Positions 47,996 through 56,915 of a stretch of 64,000 bases of DNA are shown here, piece by piece. The stretch is taken from NCBI RefSeq assembly GCF_014284155.1, contig NZ_JACOFZ010000001.1, forward strand, positions 948,545 to 1,012,544, read 5' to 3'. The position numbers were made by a program, and so were the translations under genes. The stretch is from Affinundibacterium nitidum. GTDB lineage: Bacteria > Pseudomonadota > Gammaproteobacteria > Burkholderiales > Burkholderiaceae_D. The notes beneath the pieces are model-generated. The model had not been told where the DNA came from. It saw only the letters and a list, made by a program, of their open reading frames with translations, and searched no databases. The first letter of the stretch is position 1; each line of letters opens with the position of its first letter.

Positions 47996-50422
47996 TTAGC
48001 CTTCCAATAATTTGGCTGCAATTTCTTGCGGACTCATCGCACGGCTCGCCGCAGCAATTTGTCGTTCACGTTCTAGATTACGTTCTAGCTGCAATTTGCC
48101 GGCAATGTATTGCTTAGGCCAATTGATATCGGTAAATCCCAATTTCGCTGCTTCGTGCAAAGTCCAAGCGGGGTCCGCCAAATGCGGACGCGCTACGGCG
48201 CATAAATCGGCACGACCAGCGGCGATAATGCTATTGGCATGGTCCGCTTCAAAGATAGCGCCGACGGCGATGGTGGCAATCTTTGCCTCGTTTCGTATGC
48301 GATCCGCGAATGGTGTTTGGAACATGCGTCCATAAACGGGTTTTTCTTGTTTACTCACCTGCCCTGATGAGCAGTCAATCATATCGGCTCCCGCCTGCTT
48401 GAAAAGCTTGGCGATCTCAACGGCGTCGTCCGGCTTAATGCCACCTTCGACCCAATCATGCGCCGAAATCCGAACTGAAATTGGTTTCGATGCGGGCCAC
48501 ACTTGGCGGATAGCGGCAAACACCTCCAAAGGATAGCGGCAACGATTTTCCAAAGAGCCGCCATACTCATCTTGGCGCTGATTCGTTAATGGCGAAATAA
48601 AACTCGATAAGAAGTAGCCATGCGCACAGTGCAACTCTAACCAATCGAAGCCCGCTTTATCAGCACCGATGGTCGCCGACACGAAGTCTTGCAATACTTG
48701 TTGCATCTCTTCGCGCGTTGCTGCGCGAGCCGTCTGCGACACCCCCGCTAAATACTGCTGGGCTGAGGCCGAAATCAAGGGCCATGCGCCTTCGTCCAAT
48801 GGTTGATCGATACCATCCCAAGCCCGTTTCGTCGCGCCTTTCGCGCCCGCATGCCCAAGCTGAACTGCGATTTTGGCATCGCTATTGGCATGCACGAAAT
48901 CGACGATGCGTTTCCAAGCAGTTGTATGCTCCGGCTTATACAACCCAGGGCAAGCAGGTGTAATACGTCCTTCGGCGGAGACACAGGTCATCTCGGCGAA
49001 CACCAAGCCTGCACCACCCATCGCCCTACTTCCAAGGTGAACTAAGTGATAGTCGCCGGCCACACCGTCAAGTGCCGAATACTGTGCCATTGGTGACACC
49101 ACGATACGATTGTTCAACACCACATCACGGCACTTAAATGGGGTGAACATCGGCGGAATTGTTTGCTTGGTTTTCGGCATCGGCATGCCAGCCTGGCGGA
49201 AGGCATGTTCCGCGATCCATTGCTCGAAACTACGCACATAATTCGCGTCCCGCAATTTCAAGTTTTCGTGCGACAAGCGCTGGCTGCGTGTGAGCATCGA
49301 ATACGCAAACTGCGGTGCTTCCATTGCGGTATAGCGGTCGACGTTTTCAAACCATTCCATGGAATTGCGCGCCGCGCTTTGTATCTTTAAGACTTCAACC
49401 GAGCGCAATTCTTGATAAGCATCCATCACTGCCGTAATACCATCGGCTTGGTGACGCGCGAAACATTCACTCAACTCAATCGCGTCTTCCAACGCCAACT
49501 TCGTTCCAGAACCAATAGAGAAATGCGCGGTATGCGCAGCGTCGCCCATCAACACCACGGGCACCGTTTTGCCTTGCACTTGCAAAGGATGTACCCAACG
49601 CTTACAAATGATGCGAGGGAATTTGATCCAACTGGCGGATCCGCGCAGATGAGACGAATTACTCATCAAGGCATTGCCATCGAGGTATTTGGCGAATAGC
49701 TTTTCACAAAAAGCGATCGCTTGTTCCTGCGACATTTGATCCAAACCGGATTTCAGCCATACTTCCTCAGGTGTCTCGACAATGAAGGTCGCGGTATCAC
49801 CATCGTATTGGTAAGCATGCGCTTGGAACCAGCCGTGCTCGGTTTGTTCAAAGGCGAACGTAAATGCAGAGAACAGTTTCTTGGTGCCCAACCAAACGAA
49901 ACGGCATTTGCGTGTATCGATATCGGGTTGAAAGGTGTCGGCGTAACGCGTGCGGATACGGCTATTCAAGCCGTCACTCGCAATCACTAAATCCGCTTCA
50001 TATTGCACCGCCAATGCTTGCTCATCCTGGACATCGGTTTCAAACACCAATTGCACGCCGAGCTGTTCACATCGTTCTTGCAGAATATTCAGCAAGCGCT
50101 TACGGCCGATGCCGCAAAAACCATGTCCGCCGGAAGTGACGACCTGCCCTTTGAAATGGACATCAATATCATCCCAATGATTAAAGGCCTGCAAGATGGT
50201 CTTCGCAGTTGGCTCATCCGCTTTCACCAAATTACCCAAAGTTTGATCTGAGAACACCACCCCCCAGCCGAAGGTATCGTAAGGGCGATTACGTTCAATC
50301 ACAGTAATACGATGCGCAGGATTTTGCTTCTTCATCAGTAAGGCAAAATACAAACCTGCTGGGCCGCCACCGATACATAAGATATTCATCGCTTGGTCTT
50401 TGTTGTGCACTTTATCGTTCAT
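47996..50422 (-). CDS. bifunctional 2-aminobenzoyl-CoA monooxygenase/reductase (salicylyl-CoA 5-hydroxylase/oxidoreductase type)
   Basis: 808 residues in a two-domain fusion. The N-terminal half is a flavin aromatic hydroxylase ([19 protein letters not shown] at about 14-32, and [18 protein letters not shown] with the second FAD motif). From about residue 425 an Old Yellow Enzyme-type FMN domain follows ([45 protein letters not shown]). This architecture is that of the enzyme from Azoarcus evansii that hydroxylates and then reduces the ring of 2-aminobenzoyl-CoA with O2 and NADPH. Start ATG 50422 is used, and ATG 50389 is possible. The CoA ligase is 40 bp upstream. Confidence 0.93.
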   Translation of the reverse strand: MNDKVHNKDQAMNILCIGGGPAGLYFALLMKKQNPAHRITVIERNRPYDTFGWGVVFSDQTLGNLVKADEPTAKTILQAFNHWDDIDVHFKGQVVTSGGHGFCGIGRKRLLNILQERCEQLGVQLVFETDVQDEQALAVQYEADLVIASDGLNSRIRTRYADTFQPDIDTRKCRFVWLGTKKLFSAFTFAFEQTEHGWFQAHAYQYDGDTATFIVETPEEVWLKSGLDQMSQEQAIAFCEKLFAKYLDGNALMSNSSHLRGSASWIKFPRIICKRWVHPLQVQGKTVPVVLMGDAAHTAHFSIGSGTKLALEDAIELSECFARHQADGITAVMDAYQELRSVEVLKIQSAARNSMEWFENVDRYTAMEAPQFAYSMLTRSQRLSHENLKLRDANYVRSFEQWIAEHAFRQAGMPMPKTKQTIPPMFTPFKCRDVVLNNRIVVSPMAQYSALDGVAGDYHLVHLGSRAMGGAGLVFAEMTCVSAEGRITPACPGLYKPEHTTAWKRIVDFVHANSDAKIAVQLGHAGAKGATKRAWDGIDQPLDEGAWPLISASAQQYLAGVSQTARAATREEMQQVLQDFVSATIGADKAGFDWLELHCAHGYFLSSFISPLTNQRQDEYGGSLENRCRYPLEVFAAIRQVWPASKPISVRISAHDWVEGGIKPDDAVEIAKLFKQAGADMIDCSSGQVSKQEKPVYGRMFQTPFADRIRNEAKIATIAVGAIFEADHANSIIAAGRADLCAVARPHLADPAWTLHEAAKLGFTDINWPKQYIAGKLQLERNLERERQIAAASRAMSPQEIAAKLLEG

Positions 50423-50462
50423 TTCATTTTTCTTTCAAACATCTGCGCAAAAAGCAGCGAAC

Positions 50463-52145
50463 TCAAGCACCAGCTTGCTTTAATTTGAAACGCTGCACTT
50501 TGCCCGTTTCCGTGCGTGGTAAGGCGTCGCGGAACTCGATGGCACGTGGATACTTGTAAGGAGCGACATTGCTTTTCACATAGTCTTGCAGCGTCTTCAC
50601 CAATGCATCGCTGGCTTTAGTGGCATCACGTAACACCACAAAAGCTTTTACGATTTGGCCACGCTCTTCGTCTGGCAGCCCGACGACAGCGCATTCAGCC
50701 ACATCAGGATGCTTCAACAAAACCTCTTCCACTTCTGGCCCCGCGACGTTGTAGCCGGCAGTAATAATCATGTCATCGGTACGGGCGCGATAATGGAAAT
50801 AACCATCGGCATCCATCTCATAAGCATCGCCTGTCAAATTCCAACCTTGGTACACATAATTCTTTTGACGTTCATCGGCCAAATAGCGGCAACCTGTCGG
50901 CCCTTTGACCGCGAGTCGACCAATGACACCAGCGCCAGCAGGCTTGCCTTCCTCATCCAATACGCAAGCTTGATAACCTGGGATGGCTTTACCTGTGGCA
51001 CCGGCACGTGCATCTGTGCCAGCAGCAGAAATAAAGATATGCAACATCTCAGTCGCACCGATGCCATCGATCATCACAAGGCCAGTCGCAGCCTGCCAGG
51101 CTTCGCGCGTTGCGACTGGCAACGCTTCACCGGCGGACACCGTTTTCTTTAAAGACTGCAAAGAAAACTGCGGTACGAAGGACAGCATCTGGCGGTAAAA
51201 AGTGGGAGCGGTAAAGCAGATACTGGCTTGATACTCCTCGATCGCTTTCAACAGGGTTTCTGGCGTCAATTTTTCGAGCAAGACTGCGGTGGCGCCTATG
51301 CGCAGCGGGAACAGTAGCAGTCCACCTAAACCGAAAGTAAAGGCGAGCGGCGGCGTACCAATAAACACGTCATTCACTTGAGATTGCAAAGTCGAGCGCG
51401 GGAAACAATCGCAGATCGCCAAAACATCACGATGAAAATGCATGGTGCCCTTAGGCATACCCGTTGTGCCCGAGGTAAAACTGATCAAACAAACGTCTTC
51501 AGCGGCGGTATCGACTGCGCTGAATTGGCTCGACTTGTTCGCCATTAAAGTATCGACGCTGTTTTCTACATCAGTATTGAACAACTTCACTTGCTGTAAG
51601 ACCGGGCTCAAACTCTGCGCCGCATTTAGCTCTTCATGCAGTGCCGCGGAACAAAGGGCTGCAGTAATTTGGGCTTTATTGATGATGACGCTCAGTTCTT
51701 TAGCCCGTAGCAAGGGCATGGTCGGCACGGCGATACAACCGACCTTCCACACCGCCAAAATGCAAGCTGCCATCATAGGATTATTGGCGCCACGCAGAAG
51801 CACACGGTTACCCGGCACGAGATGCATATCATCGACTAAGACGTGTGCGATCTGATTGACCTTGGCAGTCAGTTCCGCATACGTCCATTGCGTATTCGCG
51901 CTGCGAATCGCAAGCTTGTCTGCAAACCCCTTCTGCACCATTTCTTCCAGAAAAGCAGACGCACAATTGATACGTTCAGGATATTGCAGCTCAGGCAAAG
52001 AAAAAATCAGCTCAGGCCATTGCTCCACCGGTGGCAGATGCTCAAAGGCAAAGGTATCGACATGAGCTGAAACAGGAAAACGAGGGGCCATCAAGATGTC
52101 TCCACAATCTGGGTTGGCGAATAGAGTTCGGGCTGTCTCAAACAT
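50463..52145 (-). CDS. aryl-CoA ligase, probably 2-aminobenzoate-CoA ligase
   Basis: 560 residues of the AMP-forming acyl-CoA synthetase family. The AMP-binding motif LISFTSGTTGMPKGTMHF lies at about residue 225 and the hinge motif YRARTDDMIITAGYNVAG at about 455. The C-terminal catalytic Lys region is LPRTETGKVQRFKL. The neighbouring fused monooxygenase makes anthranilate (2-aminobenzoate) the best guess; benzoate-CoA ligases are close relatives. It is the first gene of the first block, so the block promoter should lie in 52146-52335. Confidence 0.88.
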   Translation of the reverse strand: MFETARTLFANPDCGDILMAPRFPVSAHVDTFAFEHLPPVEQWPELIFSLPELQYPERINCASAFLEEMVQKGFADKLAIRSANTQWTYAELTAKVNQIAHVLVDDMHLVPGNRVLLRGANNPMMAACILAVWKVGCIAVPTMPLLRAKELSVIINKAQITAALCSAALHEELNAAQSLSPVLQQVKLFNTDVENSVDTLMANKSSQFSAVDTAAEDVCLISFTSGTTGMPKGTMHFHRDVLAICDCFPRSTLQSQVNDVFIGTPPLAFTFGLGGLLLFPLRIGATAVLLEKLTPETLLKAIEEYQASICFTAPTFYRQMLSFVPQFSLQSLKKTVSAGEALPVATREAWQAATGLVMIDGIGATEMLHIFISAAGTDARAGATGKAIPGYQACVLDEEGKPAGAGVIGRLAVKGPTGCRYLADERQKNYVYQGWNLTGDAYEMDADGYFHYRARTDDMIITAGYNVAGPEVEEVLLKHPDVAECAVVGLPDEERGQIVKAFVVLRDATKASDALVKTLQDYVKSNVAPYKYPRAIEFRDALPRTETGKVQRFKLKQAGA

Positions 52146-52184
52146 GAATGCTGCGCCCCAGAAAAATACTTTAAACCTAAACTA

Positions 52185-52196
52185 TTTATTAGTAAA
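52185..52196. promoter_or_regulatory. palindromic site upstream of the CoA ligase gene
   Basis: TTTATTAGTAAA is a near-perfect palindrome (outer TTTA/TAAA exact) 40 bp upstream of the ligase start. AT-rich palindromes are typical MarR operators. No second copy was found in front of the other block, so this remains a weak candidate. Confidence 0.3.
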
Positions 52197-52268
52197 GCAA
52201 TTTACCACTTCTCGATGAAAGAATGCAAAAATGTCCTTCCAGATGTATCTCGCTTGATTTTAAGCAAT

Positions 52269-52303
52269 AAAAAGCCGAGACCACGAACAAGCGTCTCGGC
52301 TTT
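52269..52303 (-). terminator. intrinsic terminator after the S9 peptidase gene
   Basis: AAAGCCGAGAC (52271-52281) pairs perfectly over 11 bp with GTCTCGGCTTT (52293-52303). On the minus strand it ends in T5 and begins 33 bp after the stop. Confidence 0.85.
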
Positions 52304-52335
52304 GTTGATGAAGTTGGCAATTTTCTACGCCAACA

Positions 52336-54348
52336 TTACTTTCCTATCGATTTCTCTAAGAATTTCTCAGCTTTCTTCCAAAAATCGATACGCGTTTGTG
52401 ACAAAACCCAACTATGGCCTTCGTCGTTATACTGTATCCATTCGACATTGGGATTCGTCTTTTTGATTTTGGCATAGAAATTTCGGCCATGCTCAATCGG
52501 CACACGGTGATCTTCAACACCATAGGCCAACAAGACGGGTTGCTTGATCTGATCAGTCAGTTCTACAGGCGAAGTTTCAATCAATTGCTTCGCGTCCGTC
52601 ACCGGATCTCCGACCATGACAGGCATACCATATTTTTGCCATAACTCAGATGCATCATTACTCCAACTCGATTGATACATGAGGCGAAGATCAGTTACAC
52701 CAACCCAACTAACACCACATTGGAACAACTCAGGATTCTTTGCTAAACCCATCAAAGTCGCGTAACCACCATAGCTTGCACCAGCAATACAAATACGCTT
52801 TGGATCGGCAATACCTTGTGCAATTGCCCAACGGGCACCTTCCGCAATATCGTCTTGCATTGCGAGGCCCCACTGCTTCCAACCGGCCTGAAAATGTTTA
52901 AAACCAAAGCCTGTACTACCACGGAACTCGGGTTCCAAGACAGCATATCCGCGAGACGCTAAAAATTGCACTTCTGAGTCCCAGCCCCAACTAGAACCGC
53001 GCATGTATGGACCACCGTGCACCAATACGATCATTGGCAGATTCTTTTTTCCGCCTTGCGGCAAAGTCAAATACGCAGGAATCTCTAGCCCGTCCTTGGA
53101 CTTGTAGCGAATCATGTCTTGCATCGCCATTTTGGTTGCATCGATCGCAGGACGCGACGAACCGATCAATTCAAGCTTCTTCGCCTCAATGTCATAGGTC
53201 AAATATAAAGATGGTTGCACATCCGAGTATGAACGCACGAGAACCGTCTTAACTAGACCAAAGCGTGGGATCGAAATAAGATTGATTGTTGCAGGCAAAA
53301 GTGCATCAACGGCTGCCTGAATGTTCTTCATTTGCGGATCGAGCCACAGTGTGGTGTAAGCATCGTTCTCGTAACGAATGCCGGTAATTTTCCCTTTAGC
53401 CAAATCACCAATCAAACTACCGCTAAAATCGTAACCATCGACTGCCACAACTGGATTTGGATCAGTCTCATTTTTGTCGAGATCAAACCGATAAAGAGCA
53501 GTCTTGTCCGTATTGAGTCGATCAAGCACATACAAAGTTCCATCAACGCCAAAATCAAATGGCGTGAAATTCGATCCTCCAAAAGTCTTTGATTCCGCAA
53601 TTACCTTCCATTGATCTGACTTTGGATCTCGATACCAAATCTGCTCAACCCCAGCGTCTTGTGTCACCGTGATCCTCGGTTGCCCTTTGTGATCAATCAT
53701 CCAAAAATGTGACTTACCTGGACGACGGAAGGTCTCAACCGATCCTGTTCTTGTATTCACACGTTTGAGTTGCATGGCTTCGATGTCATAAATCGCATTA
53801 AACACAGGCTCTACCACGAATACACTTTCTGAGCCTGGGCTGTCATCCACCTCAAGAAATGAATGAAAACCCGAGAGGGCCTTAGACTTAATCGAGGAGA
53901 CCGCTGTGGAATCTGGAACCCATATTCTTTCAATCAAAGTTCTTTCTTCGGAACCATCCATATTGATGGCAAACAGCCCTGGAAAATAACGCTGCTGCCC
54001 AATCGCTTTCTGTTTATCAGAGGTACTGTAAACCAGACGTTCATTATTAACCCAGTGAAAATCGCCGATGTCAGCATTGGAAAACCCACCAATTACACGC
54101 GGCTGTTTGTTAGCAAGACTCATCGTCGCTAACTGCACTCGACCATTCTTGGTTGCCACCAGCATTCCTAGTGTTTTTCCATCGGGGGACATCGTCACTC
54201 GATCAATTGTGGCGTTTTGAAAGAAAAGCTCAGGTTGAAGTTTTTCTTGTGCCTGTGCCGCGTTTGGGCTCACAAGCATTAGCGCGAGGCTCATTGCGCT
54301 GGAAACAATCAATAGCACTGTTGATCGCAGTAAAAAAAGGAAATCCAT
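52336..54348 (-). CDS. exported S9 family (prolyl oligopeptidase-type) peptidase
   Basis: 670 residues from ATG 54348. A signal peptide ends near NAAQAQE (about residue 34). The N-terminal beta-propeller-like region covers about 40-400, and the alpha/beta hydrolase domain carries Ser in ICIAGASYGGYATLMG, Asp in YGVEDHRVPIEHG and His in YNDEGHSWV. It is probably an acylaminoacyl/dipeptidyl peptidase in the periplasm. A terminator follows. A separate S9 peptidase of the DPP4 type is encoded 2.5 kb away on the other strand. Confidence 0.9.
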   Translation of the reverse strand: MDFLFLLRSTVLLIVSSAMSLALMLVSPNAAQAQEKLQPELFFQNATIDRVTMSPDGKTLGMLVATKNGRVQLATMSLANKQPRVIGGFSNADIGDFHWVNNERLVYSTSDKQKAIGQQRYFPGLFAINMDGSEERTLIERIWVPDSTAVSSIKSKALSGFHSFLEVDDSPGSESVFVVEPVFNAIYDIEAMQLKRVNTRTGSVETFRRPGKSHFWMIDHKGQPRITVTQDAGVEQIWYRDPKSDQWKVIAESKTFGGSNFTPFDFGVDGTLYVLDRLNTDKTALYRFDLDKNETDPNPVVAVDGYDFSGSLIGDLAKGKITGIRYENDAYTTLWLDPQMKNIQAAVDALLPATINLISIPRFGLVKTVLVRSYSDVQPSLYLTYDIEAKKLELIGSSRPAIDATKMAMQDMIRYKSKDGLEIPAYLTLPQGGKKNLPMIVLVHGGPYMRGSSWGWDSEVQFLASRGYAVLEPEFRGSTGFGFKHFQAGWKQWGLAMQDDIAEGARWAIAQGIADPKRICIAGASYGGYATLMGLAKNPELFQCGVSWVGVTDLRLMYQSSWSNDASELWQKYGMPVMVGDPVTDAKQLIETSPVELTDQIKQPVLLAYGVEDHRVPIEHGRNFYAKIKKTNPNVEWIQYNDEGHSWVLSQTRIDFWKKAEKFLEKSIGK

Positions 54349-54526
54349 AATCAATTAAAAAATATCAAAAAAACATTATAACAAAGCTGGTCCTCGATAT
54401 CCGCTAAACAATTAATTTTCATTCATCGAAATGAAGAGATTCTGTTCTCGAGCACAAAGTCACGCGCCTTGACAAGGCATATCTCTCTGAAAAGCATTCT
54501 TGAAAACAACGAATTCTTCTCTGGAA

Positions 54527-54545
54527 ATACCTTGATTTAAGGTAT
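54527..54545. promoter_or_regulatory. palindrome overlapping the possible -10 of waaA
   Basis: ATACCTT (54527-54533), GATTT and AAGGTAT (54539-54545) form a 7-bp perfect inverted repeat. It overlaps TATATT (54543-54548), a candidate -10 about 56 bp upstream of the waaA start. It may be an operator; no matching -35 is clear. Confidence 0.3.
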
Positions 54546-54603
54546 ATTCAACACCTATCGAACAAACTCTCAGACAGAAACGCTCTGTCGCTGACTTTCT
54601 TAC

Positions 54604-55878
54604 ATGCGCCTCATTTACTCACTTGCTTGGTCTTTAGCACTTCCCTTTGTACTTTTACGTTTATGGATTCGCGGCAGACAAGAGCCTGGTTATCGTCAGC
54701 ATATTGCTGAGCGCCTCGGGTTTTATCCGTCTTGCTCGAACAAAAAGAGAATTTGGGTGCATGCGGTGTCCGCTGGGGAAACACGTGCAGCAGAACCCTT
54801 GGTCAGAGCCTTGCTAGCGCAATATCCAGAGCATGACATTTTGTTGAGCCATATGACTCCCGTTGGGCGCAGTACTGGCAAAATCTTATTTTCCAATGTC
54901 GAAGAACGCATTACCCAAGTCTTCGTGCCCTACGATATCAATTGGATGATTCGACGCTTCTTGCGTCATTTCAAACCCAGCATTTGCGTGCTGATTGAAA
55001 CTGAGGTGTGGCCGAATTTGATCGCCCAATGCAAAGCCGCGCAGGTGCCAGTGACTTTGGTCAATGCGCGTTTATCAGAGCGCTCACTGCGCAAGGCGCA
55101 ACGCCTGTCTTCCCTATTCGTGCAAGCAGCCGATGGCATCGATTATGTGGCAGCGCAATCCGGGCCCGATGCGGAACGTCTTGCCACTTTGGGCGTCAAG
55201 CATTTCTGCATCACGGGCAATATGAAATTCGATGTCACACCGCCGCCGCATATGGCTGAGCGCGGTGCAAAACTGCGCAGTTATTTTGATCATCGGCCTG
55301 TCTTCATATGTGCCAGTACGCGCGAAGGCGAGGAAACGCTGATCCTTGATGCCTTCATGAAATTAGATTTGCCGCGCGCTTTACTGATTATCACGCCGCG
55401 GCATCCACAACGTTTTGATTTAGTCGCATCGCAAATCGAACAACACAACTTGCGCTATGTCAGACGTTCAAGTTTAGATCTCGACGCCGACGAATTACCT
55501 ATCCCTGAGAATACACAAATCCTACTCGGCGATAGCATGGGTGAAATGTATATGTACTACGCGGCCAGCGATCTCGCTTTTGTCGGCGGCAGTTTGGTAC
55601 CGCTCGGTGGACATAATTTGATCGAAGCATTTGCCATGGGCAAAGCGGTACTCACTGGCCAACATACGTTTAATTTTTCGGAAATCACAGAACAAGCGAT
55701 CGCCGCCAATTGTGCGGTACGCACCCTGCATGCGGAAGATATGCTCAAACAGGCACAGAAATTACTCGACAGTCCCGACACCCGACGAGTGATGGGGCAA
55801 ACGGCCTATGCTTTCTTCCTGAAGCACCAAGGTGCAACACAACGTACCATGCAAGCAATCCAAGGTTTTATTCGCTAA
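54604..55878 (+). CDS. waaA: 3-deoxy-D-manno-octulosonic acid transferase
   Basis: Adds KDO to lipid IVA in lipopolysaccharide inner-core synthesis at the cytoplasmic face of the inner membrane. 424 residues: an N-terminal membrane helix about 3-20, then the GT-B fold with the catalytic Glu59 in HAVSAGETRAAEPL. ETEVWPNLIAQCK, NARLSERS and GGSLVPLGGHNLIEAFAMGK are conserved marks. It is followed by the DUF2785 gene after 26 bp, possibly cotranscribed. Confidence 0.96.
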   Translation: MRLIYSLAWSLALPFVLLRLWIRGRQEPGYRQHIAERLGFYPSCSNKKRIWVHAVSAGETRAAEPLVRALLAQYPEHDILLSHMTPVGRSTGKILFSNVEERITQVFVPYDINWMIRRFLRHFKPSICVLIETEVWPNLIAQCKAAQVPVTLVNARLSERSLRKAQRLSSLFVQAADGIDYVAAQSGPDAERLATLGVKHFCITGNMKFDVTPPPHMAERGAKLRSYFDHRPVFICASTREGEETLILDAFMKLDLPRALLIITPRHPQRFDLVASQIEQHNLRYVRRSSLDLDADELPIPENTQILLGDSMGEMYMYYAASDLAFVGGSLVPLGGHNLIEAFAMGKAVLTGQHTFNFSEITEQAIAANCAVRTLHAEDMLKQAQKLLDSPDTRRVMGQTAYAFFLKHQGATQRTMQAIQGFIR

Positions 55879-55904
55879 AACGAGAACATACACTGGAGCC
55901 AAGA

Positions 55905-56810
55905 ATGCCGACAAGACTAATCCTGTCATTACTCGTCTTCGGCACTCTTGCCTTTCCAGATTCAGCATGGAGCGCCGAACCATGCTCACCTTTGGGCATG
56001 AAGCCCCAAGCGCTCAAAGAACTACGTCAGCAACAATGGCAGTTGAGCGATCACCGGCAGCGTCAGCAACTTGCCAAGGCCATGCTTGCCTGTCTTGCTA
56101 GCCCAGACCCGATAATGCGCGATGAAATCGCCTTTGAAAGCCTGTCATTTTGGATGCGTGGTAAATTGCTCGACGTGGACACCATTCGCCACATCTCTGA
56201 ACAATTACAGCAGCAACTGAGCACAAATCAAATCACCAAGCATCACGATTTTGCGCGCCCATTCGCAGCGTTAGTGTTGGCGGAGGTAGCCAGAGTGGAT
56301 CGCGTCACTCCATTCATGACGGAACTCGAACGCAACCATATGGTGAAGCAAGCGGCGACCTTTTTGAGCACCGTCAATGACTATCGAGGTTACGATGAAA
56401 AACAAGGTTGGCGGCATGGTGTGGCTCATGGTGCAGATTGGATGTTGCAGTTGTCACTCAACCCTGCACTAACCGCAGCACATCATCAACTCATGTTGGA
56501 AGCGCTCGCCACACAGATCAAGACCGATCAGCATTTTTATCAATACGGCGAAAGCGAACGTTTAATGATGCCGGTATTGTATTTGGCACTGCGATCTCCT
56601 ATCGATCAAGCTGCATGGCAACAGTGGTTTGAAATGCTTCTTCAAACCGAACTCGATCTGAAGAAAACCACACAAAAGAGTCTAGCACGTCGACACAATC
56701 TACAAGCCTTCTGCAACGTTCTGTATGTGAATGTCCAAGAAAGTAAAAAGGCAGAGTTGCAAGAAAAACTGCTACTCCCCTTGATTAGCACTATAAAAAA
56801 ATTGAACTAA
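55905..56810 (+). CDS. exported DUF2785 family protein
   Basis: 301 residues. A signal peptide MPTRLILSLLVFGTLAFPDS continues to about WSA (residue 23), so the product is periplasmic. The mature part is mainly helical, with the DUF2785 pattern GWRHGVAHGADWMLQLSLNP at about 167 and FYQYGESERLMMPVLYLALR. Function is not established; the His residues of RHGVAHGAD could bind a metal (inference). The start ATG 55905 has TGGAG 7 bases upstream; any longer upstream frame would overlap waaA. Confidence 0.8.
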   Translation: MPTRLILSLLVFGTLAFPDSAWSAEPCSPLGMKPQALKELRQQQWQLSDHRQRQQLAKAMLACLASPDPIMRDEIAFESLSFWMRGKLLDVDTIRHISEQLQQQLSTNQITKHHDFARPFAALVLAEVARVDRVTPFMTELERNHMVKQAATFLSTVNDYRGYDEKQGWRHGVAHGADWMLQLSLNPALTAAHHQLMLEALATQIKTDQHFYQYGESERLMMPVLYLALRSPIDQAAWQQWFEMLLQTELDLKKTTQKSLARRHNLQAFCNVLYVNVQESKKAELQEKLLLPLISTIKKLN

Positions 56811-56915
56811 ACTGTGCCATTTCAGTCATAAAATGTCGGCTAAACGCTTGATTTAACAATAAAAGAATTTAATTTCGTCTACCCAGAACCTCAAGAAAAA
56901 ATATTTGGAGGAAAC

